11,859 bases of DNA from Candidatus Omnitrophota bacterium (GTDB taxonomy: Bacteria > Omnitrophota > Gorgyraeia > Gygaellales > Profunditerraquicolaceae): positions 6,216 to 18,074 of the forward strand of contig JAQUON010000014.1 in NCBI GenBank assembly GCA_028717045.1, in the 5' to 3' direction. Of this stretch, positions 7,898-11,859 are shown piece by piece. The notes below the pieces were generated by a model. The model searched no databases, had not been told where the DNA came from, and saw only the letters and a program-made list of their open reading frames with translations. The position numbers and the translations under genes are program-made. Every line of letters starts with the position of its first letter. The stretch's first letter is position 1.

Positions 7898-8847
7898 ATG
7901 GTGGCCTGCAAGTTTGCAATAAGGAGTTTTACGTTGATATTTCTCTCCAGGTTAAACAAGGTCTCGCAAATCGTATTAAAAATGCCGTCTAATTCTGAAA
8001 ATGAATAACGCTTCATCATCCGCAATAATTCTTCCTGCTCCTGGGCGTGTATTAACCCGTCGTGCGCAAGCCCGATTTTGACCATATACATATCCCTGAA
8101 CCAACCGGCAAGCATATTCAGTCGGGTTTTGAGAAACTGCCTGTTTTGTTCCGTTGACTTGCCTATATTCCAGCAAGAAGGTCTTAACAACTCTTCAAGT
8201 CCCCTGCGGTCATTCTTTAAGAAACCGGCTTCCTTTAACCGCAGCGCCTTGCCCAAAGACCCTTCGCAGAAGTATGCCAAAAAGTGCGCCTGCGTGCGCT
8301 CAACGGCATATTCATTTATTAAGATACGGTCAAGTACATCCCGGGCCAATCCGGAAAACCTCAATACCTGGCAACGCGAGATTACGGTTTTAAAGAGCAT
8401 CTTTGGCTTTGCGGTAAGCAAAATAATAACGCTATCCTGAGGCGGCTCTTCAAGGGTCTTTAAGAACGCGTTCGACGATTCGGGGTTTAGGTTATGCGCG
8501 TTATCGATAATGAAAATTTTTTTTCTTGCCTCATAGGGCCTTAAATTAATGCTTGCCTGCAGTTGGCGGACTTGCTCTATTTTGATCTCCTCGTCATCCG
8601 AACCTAAAATACTTACATCAGCATGCTGATTGGCATCAATCTTGCGGCAGGAACCGCACTGGTCGCAGGAATCATCCTGCTGCTGCCCTGCGCAATTCAG
8701 GGCCTTCGCGAACGTCTGCGCCACTAATTTCTTCCCCACTCCTTCGGGCCCGACAAACAAAAAGGTATTCGCAAGGCGGCTTGCGCGCATATAATTCCTG
8801 AGTACCTCTATGATTTTTTCCTGCCCTTTAATATCTCTGAATGCCAT
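7885..8847 (-). CDS. holB: DNA polymerase III delta-prime subunit (clamp loader)
   Basis: Delta-prime is the stator of the clamp loader that places the beta clamp on primed DNA. The 320-aa protein has the AAA+ layout: a Walker A-like GPEGVGKK at residues 33-40; a zinc module with Cys52, Cys61, Cys64 and Cys67; a Walker B-like IIDNAH at 113-118; KTLEEPP at 130-136; sensor-1 region LLTAKP at 143-148; and the SRC motif at 157-159, whose Arg normally acts on ATP bound by a neighbouring DnaX subunit. The Walker A Ser/Thr is replaced by Lys40 and the Walker B Glu by Asn116, so this subunit probably does not hydrolyse ATP, in line with known delta-prime proteins. The C-terminal half is helical, as expected. 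It lies 12 nt after tmk and overlaps ricT by 13 bp, a conserved order. A DnaX identity is unlikely because of length and the degenerate ATPase site. Confidence 0.92.
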   Translation of the reverse strand: MAFRDIKGQEKIIEVLRNYMRASRLANTFLFVGPEGVGKKLVAQTFAKALNCAGQQQDDSCDQCGSCRKIDANQHADVSILGSDDEEIKIEQVRQLQASINLRPYEARKKIFIIDNAHNLNPESSNAFLKTLEEPPQDSVIILLTAKPKMLFKTVISRCQVLRFSGLARDVLDRILINEYAVERTQAHFLAYFCEGSLGKALRLKEAGFLKNDRRGLEELLRPSCWNIGKSTEQNRQFLKTRLNMLAGWFRDMYMVKIGLAHDGLIHAQEQEELLRMMKRYSFSELDGIFNTICETLFNLERNINVKLLIANLQATIWKN

Positions 8848-8859
8848 GTGTGCGGTAAA

Positions 8860-9474
8860 TTACTTCAGCAATTGTGATACTATCGCGCGGATCTTTTCCT
8901 GCGTGTTATGTTTATCTCGCTCAAGACGGATAATCTTAAAACGTCCAGGCTCCTTCTGTGCCAATGTAAGATAGCCTCTGCGTACCTTTTGATGGTAAGA
9001 GAACTTTCTGCGCTCGATCCTGTCACGGGCACGTCCGATCGCCTTAAAACACTGTCTAAGGGGCGTATCCAGAAAAATAGTAAGATCGGGCTTTAACCCG
9101 TGCGTTGAGAACCTCCCGACCTGCTTAATAAATCCCAAGTCAATACCCAGGCCATAGCCCTGGTAGGCAAGCGTTGAATCAAGGAACCTGTCGGAGATAA
9201 CAACCTTGCCCTTCTTTAACGCAGGCTCGATTACTTCGCTGACGACCTGGCTGCGGCTGGCCATATAAAGCAGGAGTTCACACTCGGCAGTCAAGCTCTT
9301 GTTGCCAGGGTCAAGCAACATGTTCCTGATCTTCTCGCTTACCTTTGTGCCGCCTGGCTCGCGCAAATAGACGACGGGAAACCCTTGTTTCTTAAGATGC
9401 AGGTAGAGAAGTCTTGACTGCGTACTCTTTCCGCAGCCTTCAGAACCTTCGAATGTTATGAATTTACCTTTCAT
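8860..9474 (-). CDS. tmk: Thymidylate kinase
   Basis: Tmk phosphorylates dTMP to dTDP with ATP, a required step in dTTP supply. The 204-aa length is typical. The P-loop FEGSEGCGKST is at residues 8-18 (Lys16), the substrate-binding REPGGT at 38-43, DRFLDS at 95-100 with the DR(F/Y) motif, and AYQG at 103-106. The basic lid region RARDRIERRKF at 148-158 is followed by VRRGYL at 164-169. It is the first gene of the tightly packed run and sits downstream of the unusual 204-bp gap after cysS, so its leader contains the hairpins described there. A purine-rich AAGAAGAG just upstream of the ATG may be a weak ribosome site. No anomaly in the protein is seen. Confidence 0.95.
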   Translation of the reverse strand: MKGKFITFEGSEGCGKSTQSRLLYLHLKKQGFPVVYLREPGGTKVSEKIRNMLLDPGNKSLTAECELLLYMASRSQVVSEVIEPALKKGKVVISDRFLDSTLAYQGYGLGIDLGFIKQVGRFSTHGLKPDLTIFLDTPLRQCFKAIGRARDRIERRKFSYHQKVRRGYLTLAQKEPGRFKIIRLERDKHNTQEKIRAIVSQLLK

Positions 9475-9495
9475 ACGCTCTTCTTACAGTCCTGT

Positions 9496-9654
9496 CTTGA
9501 TTTGTTTCTCACGGGGACGTTTGTTTTGCCCCGGCGAGGCAAAACTGCACTCGCCTGCGGCCCTTCGCTCTCCCCGCATTTCCTTATGAATACCAGGCGC
9601 GGGGATCCATGCCCGCTTTAGGCCCTCGGACGCCCCGCTCGAATCCAAATCAAG
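9496..9654. mobile_element. Possible MITE-like element with imperfect terminal inverted repeats
   Basis: The left end CTTGATTTG (9496-9504) is matched perfectly and inverted by CAAATCAAG (9646-9654). Further inward both ends share TTC and then CGGGG when the right end is read on the minus strand, so about 24 bp at each end match imperfectly (left 9496-9519, right 9631-9654). The 159-bp interior encodes nothing recognisable and contains further hairpins. A CCTGT direct repeat flanks it: 9491-9495 is adjacent on the left, while 9658-9662 is 3 bp away on the right, so it is not a clean target duplication. Size, inverted ends and lack of coding capacity resemble a non-autonomous mobile element. 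A structured RNA leader or a dispersed repeat of another class is the main alternative. No copy number can be judged from one window. Confidence 0.4.
9523..9545. repeat. 8-bp perfect inverted repeat (hairpin)
   Basis: GTTTTGCC (9523-9530) and GGCAAAAC (9538-9545) form a perfect 8-bp stem with a 7-nt loop. No T-run follows on either strand, so it is not a standard intrinsic terminator. It overlaps an alternative stem, GGCGAG (9533-9538) with CTCGCC (9550-9555), and the two cannot form together. Confidence 0.7.
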
Positions 9655-9678
9655 CCACCTGTTGATCTGATAATAAAC

Positions 9679-11154
9679 TCATTTATGACGCAGCTCAAAT
9701 GATCCGTCTTTTTTATCAAGAATCTCATAACCTTTTTCTTCTAATTCTTGCCTGATCTTATCAGCTTCCGAAAACTTTTTTTCTTTCTTTAATTGGGCCC
9801 TCTCTTTAGCTTTATCCTTCGCCCAAGTCCATTCTTCCATAGCAAACTTAATCGTATCGCGCAATCCTCCATCTCCCAAAAATAACCTTGAATCTTTCAC
9901 GGGGTCGGCTTTTCTTAAATCAATAACAAAGACCGTTTTTAGCAAACTCTCTATTGTTTCTACCGCTAATTTAAACTTATTTAAATTTTGCTCCAATCCG
10001 AAATTGCCTGTAAGAGAATAGGCAAGAGAACTCAGCTGCTCCAAGACTGCTAATGCCTGAGGAAAATTAAAATCATTGTCCATTGCCTCAATAAATCTTG
10101 CTTTATATCCATCTATTTCTTGCTTATCTGCATCGTTTATTAAGCCAATAGGCTCTTTTTTGGTATGCTCTTCATAATATTTGAATAAATACATGAAAGA
10201 TTTAAAACGTTTTGTTTCCTCTACCATTTTCTTTTCGGAATGGTCCAAAGGACTAGAATAATGCGCGCTAACAAAAAAAAGTTTTAGCGCATCCTCATGA
10301 TATTTATTGATGGAATCCTTGATCGTCACAAAGTTTCCAAGTGATTTGGACATTTTCTGGCCATTGATAGTCAGTAGCCCGTGGTGTATCCAGTATTTGG
10401 CAAACGGCTTCCCTGTCAATGCCTCTGCCTGGGCAATCTCATTTTCATGGTGGGGAAAAATGAGATCCCTTCCTCCGGCATGGATATCGAGTGTGTCGGT
10501 TTTTAAAAACTTCTGGCTCATCACCGAGCATTCGATATGCCAACCAGGCCTGCCTTTTCCCCAGGGGCTATCCCAGGAAGGCTCACCCTCCTTTGAGGCC
10601 TTCCAGAGCGCAAAGTCCAAGGGGTCTTTCTTTTCTTCCTGCGGTTCTATTCTTGCGCCTGATTCCATCTGATCAACGCTCTGGCCGGATAACTTTCCGT
10701 AGTTTGGAAACCTTCGGACATTGAAATATACGCCGCTTTTGGTGACATAGGCATACCCTTTATTGACCAATTCGCCGATATAGATAACCATCTCTTTGAT
10801 GTTATCGGTTGCGCGCGGCTCATAATCAGCCTTCGCAATGCCCAATAATGCAAGGTCCCGGTAATAGCTATCAATATATTTTCTTACCAGGTCCTGCCAG
10901 TTTACCTTAAGTTCATTTGCCCGGTTAATTATCTTGTCGTCGATATCGGTGATATTCCTGACAAAATGCACTTTGAATCCCCTATAGGCAAGGTAGCGCC
11001 TGATTACCTCAAAGATATAAAGGCTGCGTGCATGCCCTATGTGGCAATCATCATAGACGGTAACCCCGCAGGTGTACATATTCACATCGGGTTGGTGCAA
11101 AGGCTCAAAAGGGTCTTTGTTGCGGGTCAGCGAATTATAGATGGTGATAGGCAT
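9679..11154 (-). CDS. cysS: Cysteinyl-tRNA synthetase
   Basis: CysRS is a class I synthetase that charges tRNA-Cys. The 491-aa protein starts MPITIYNSLTR, the standard family start. The HIGH motif is at residues 38-41 and KMSKS at 267-271. Expected zinc ligands are Cys29 (YTCGVTVYD), Cys209 (WHIECS), His235 and Glu239 (PHHENEI). VRNITDIDDKI at 65-75 and GGRDLIFPHHENE near 227-239 confirm the call. The C-terminal DALR helical region and a charged tail (KAKERAQLKKEKKF, then EADKIRQELEEKGY) are present. There is no clear Shine-Dalgarno before the ATG. It follows cysE by 107 bp, as in the Firmicutes cysE-cysS pair. Base composition shifts within the gene: the part encoding the C-terminal third is visibly AT-richer than the catalytic part and than the neighbouring genes. 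Confidence 0.95.
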   Translation of the reverse strand: MPITIYNSLTRNKDPFEPLHQPDVNMYTCGVTVYDDCHIGHARSLYIFEVIRRYLAYRGFKVHFVRNITDIDDKIINRANELKVNWQDLVRKYIDSYYRDLALLGIAKADYEPRATDNIKEMVIYIGELVNKGYAYVTKSGVYFNVRRFPNYGKLSGQSVDQMESGARIEPQEEKKDPLDFALWKASKEGEPSWDSPWGKGRPGWHIECSVMSQKFLKTDTLDIHAGGRDLIFPHHENEIAQAEALTGKPFAKYWIHHGLLTINGQKMSKSLGNFVTIKDSINKYHEDALKLFFVSAHYSSPLDHSEKKMVEETKRFKSFMYLFKYYEEHTKKEPIGLINDADKQEIDGYKARFIEAMDNDFNFPQALAVLEQLSSLAYSLTGNFGLEQNLNKFKLAVETIESLLKTVFVIDLRKADPVKDSRLFLGDGGLRDTIKFAMEEWTWAKDKAKERAQLKKEKKFSEADKIRQELEEKGYEILDKKDGSFELRHK

Positions 11155-11189
11155 AGTGCGTAGAATGACGGATGCAAAAACCTAAAGGG

Positions 11190-11231
11190 TCGATAGACAA
11201 TAGCCTATAGTCCATAGACCATCGACCATAG
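11190..11231. repeat. Six-unit degenerate heptanucleotide tandem repeat
   Basis: Six consecutive 7-bp units read TCGATAG, ACAATAG, CCTATAG, TCCATAG, ACCATCG and ACCATAG, with an approximate consensus NCNATAG. They lie in the 107-bp gap between cysE and cysS and are in exact 7-bp register. The units are not identical, so the array is diverged. Some internal pairing is possible (CCTATAGT with ACCATAGG). The remaining gap sequence shows no gene or clear promoter. Confidence 0.7.
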
Positions 11232-11261
11232 GCCCTGTTATTTCCAACTGAACTTCATTTG

Positions 11262-11859
11262 TCATTTATTCTTTTCTAATCTCTCTATCCTTTTCTCAAG
11301 TTCCTCAAGGTTCTGCATGATCGGATCGAGGATGTGTATATGGTCAAGGCTTACTTCGATTTTTTTACCATCCTGCTTGGTGATCCTGCCCGGCACACCC
11401 ACTACGGTTGAGTTCGGCGGTACGTCTTTAATAACCACTGCATTGGCGCCGATATACGAATTCTCGCCCACCGTGATGTTGCCCAGGACCTTTGCCCCTG
11501 TGCCGATAACCACGTTATCGCCGATAGTAGGGTGGCGTTTGCCTTTTTCCAGGCCGGTACCGCCCAGCGTCACCCCCTGATACAAAAGGACATTGTCGCC
11601 GATAACGGAGGTCTCACCGATAACAATCCCCATGCCATGGTCGATAAAAAGCCCTTTGCCTATCCGCGCCCCCGGGTGGATTTCGATGCCGGTTAAGAAA
11701 CGGGCAAACTGGCTTATTATACGCGCGATCAGAAAAAGCCGGATGCGGTAGAAGAAGTTCCCGATACGGTACAAAATAAGCGCGTGCAAGCCCTGGTACA
11801 ATAATACTATTTCCAGAAAACTCCTGGCTGCGGGGTCTTTCTTCTGCGCCTCCTTGATT
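11262..11859 (-). CDS. cysE: Serine O-acetyltransferase CysE (5' end cut by window edge)
   Basis: CysE acetylates L-serine with acetyl-CoA, giving O-acetylserine for cysteine synthesis. A TTG at 11801 could serve as start, but the frame stays open to the window edge. The upstream codons read IKEAQKKDPAARSFLEIVLL, which is the conserved CysE N-terminal helical region (DPAARS), so the true start lies beyond base 11859. After the helical segment comes TGIEIHPGARIG, then FIDHGMGIVIGET with the expected catalytic His in DHG. The left-handed beta-helix of hexapeptide repeats follows: LYQGVTLGGTG, KRHPTIGDN, VIGTGAKVLGNI, YIGANAVV. VPPNSTVVGVPGR closes the acetyl-CoA site. The tail (NLEELEKRIERLEKN) looks like a short coiled coil. 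The Gly-Ile-Glu-Ile-His-Pro form is the one seen in Gram-positive type enzymes. It lies upstream of cysS. Confidence 0.94.
   Translation of the reverse strand, partial: IKEAQKKDPAARSFLEIVLLYQGLHALILYRIGNFFYRIRLFLIARIISQFARFLTGIEIHPGARIGKGLFIDHGMGIVIGETSVIGDNVLLYQGVTLGGTGLEKGKRHPTIGDNVVIGTGAKVLGNITVGENSYIGANAVVIKDVPPNSTVVGVPGRITKQDGKKIEVSLDHIHILDPIMQNLEELEKRIERLEKNK

Larger units (their letters stand above)
9475..9678. other. 204-bp intergenic gap between cysS and tmk
   Basis: There is no convincing gene in this gap. It holds a GC-rich segment bounded by inverted repeats (9496-9654) and several hairpins. The only remaining sequence is about 21 bp upstream of tmk and 24 bp downstream of cysS, both AT-richer. 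I see no U-tailed intrinsic terminator and no convincing -35/-10 pair. Confidence 0.8.

Noticed and set aside
9523..9545. Intrinsic transcription terminator after cysS
   Set aside because: The 8-bp stem is good, but no T-run follows on either strand, so it does not meet the usual pattern.
11190..11231. CRISPR array
   Set aside because: The units are only 7 bp, contiguous and without spacers, so this is a simple tandem repeat.
11155..11261. T-box or other leader for cysS
   Set aside because: The 107-bp gap is too short for a full T-box leader, and I see no T-box core sequence or terminator. Any such leader would more likely precede cysE, outside the window.
11262..11801. CysE starting at the TTG at 11801
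   Set aside because: The frame remains open upstream and encodes the conserved DPAARS region, so the real start is beyond the window edge.

Overview
The window is ordinary bacterial chromosome. All thirteen recognisable genes lie on the minus strand, so transcription runs from high to low coordinates. Base composition is close to half GC and genes are packed tightly. I see no phage, plasmid, CRISPR, tRNA or rRNA features. No gene identifies the organism by itself. The block tmk-holB-ricT-metG-tatD matches a gene order known from Bacillus and relatives (with extra genes there), and cysE-cysS is also a Firmicutes-like pair. The rest of the content (a DUF362-ferredoxin protein, a lone MtnA, a TPR protein, a 7-bp tandem repeat between genes) would fit an uncultured anaerobic lineage such as Omnitrophota. 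That assignment is only a low-confidence impression.

Layout in transcription order: cysE (5' end outside the window), a 107-bp gap with a heptanucleotide tandem array, cysS, and a 204-bp gap holding a GC-rich segment bounded by imperfect inverted repeats. Then comes a nearly gapless run: tmk, holB, ricT, metG, tatD, a DUF362-ferredoxin gene, a TPR gene, mtnA, thiL, tsaE and tsaB (3' end outside the window). Spacings in this run go from a 20-bp overlap to a 12-bp gap, so the eleven genes probably form one operon.

Functionally this is housekeeping. CysE and CysS cover cysteine synthesis and tRNA charging. Tmk makes dTDP, and HolB is the clamp-loader delta-prime subunit. RicT is a cysteine-rich PSP1-family regulator, MetG charges tRNA-Met, and TatD is a metal-dependent nuclease. 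MtnA acts in methylthioribose salvage, ThiL makes thiamine diphosphate, and TsaE and TsaB belong to the t6A tRNA-modification pathway. The DUF362-ferredoxin and TPR proteins have no assigned function.

I found no clearly new multi-gene system. The most unusual structure is the 159-bp segment at 9496-9654. It has terminal inverted repeats and several competing internal hairpins, and may be a small non-autonomous mobile element sitting in the tmk leader. The heptamer array at 11190-11231 and the shift in base composition inside cysS are the next most notable.
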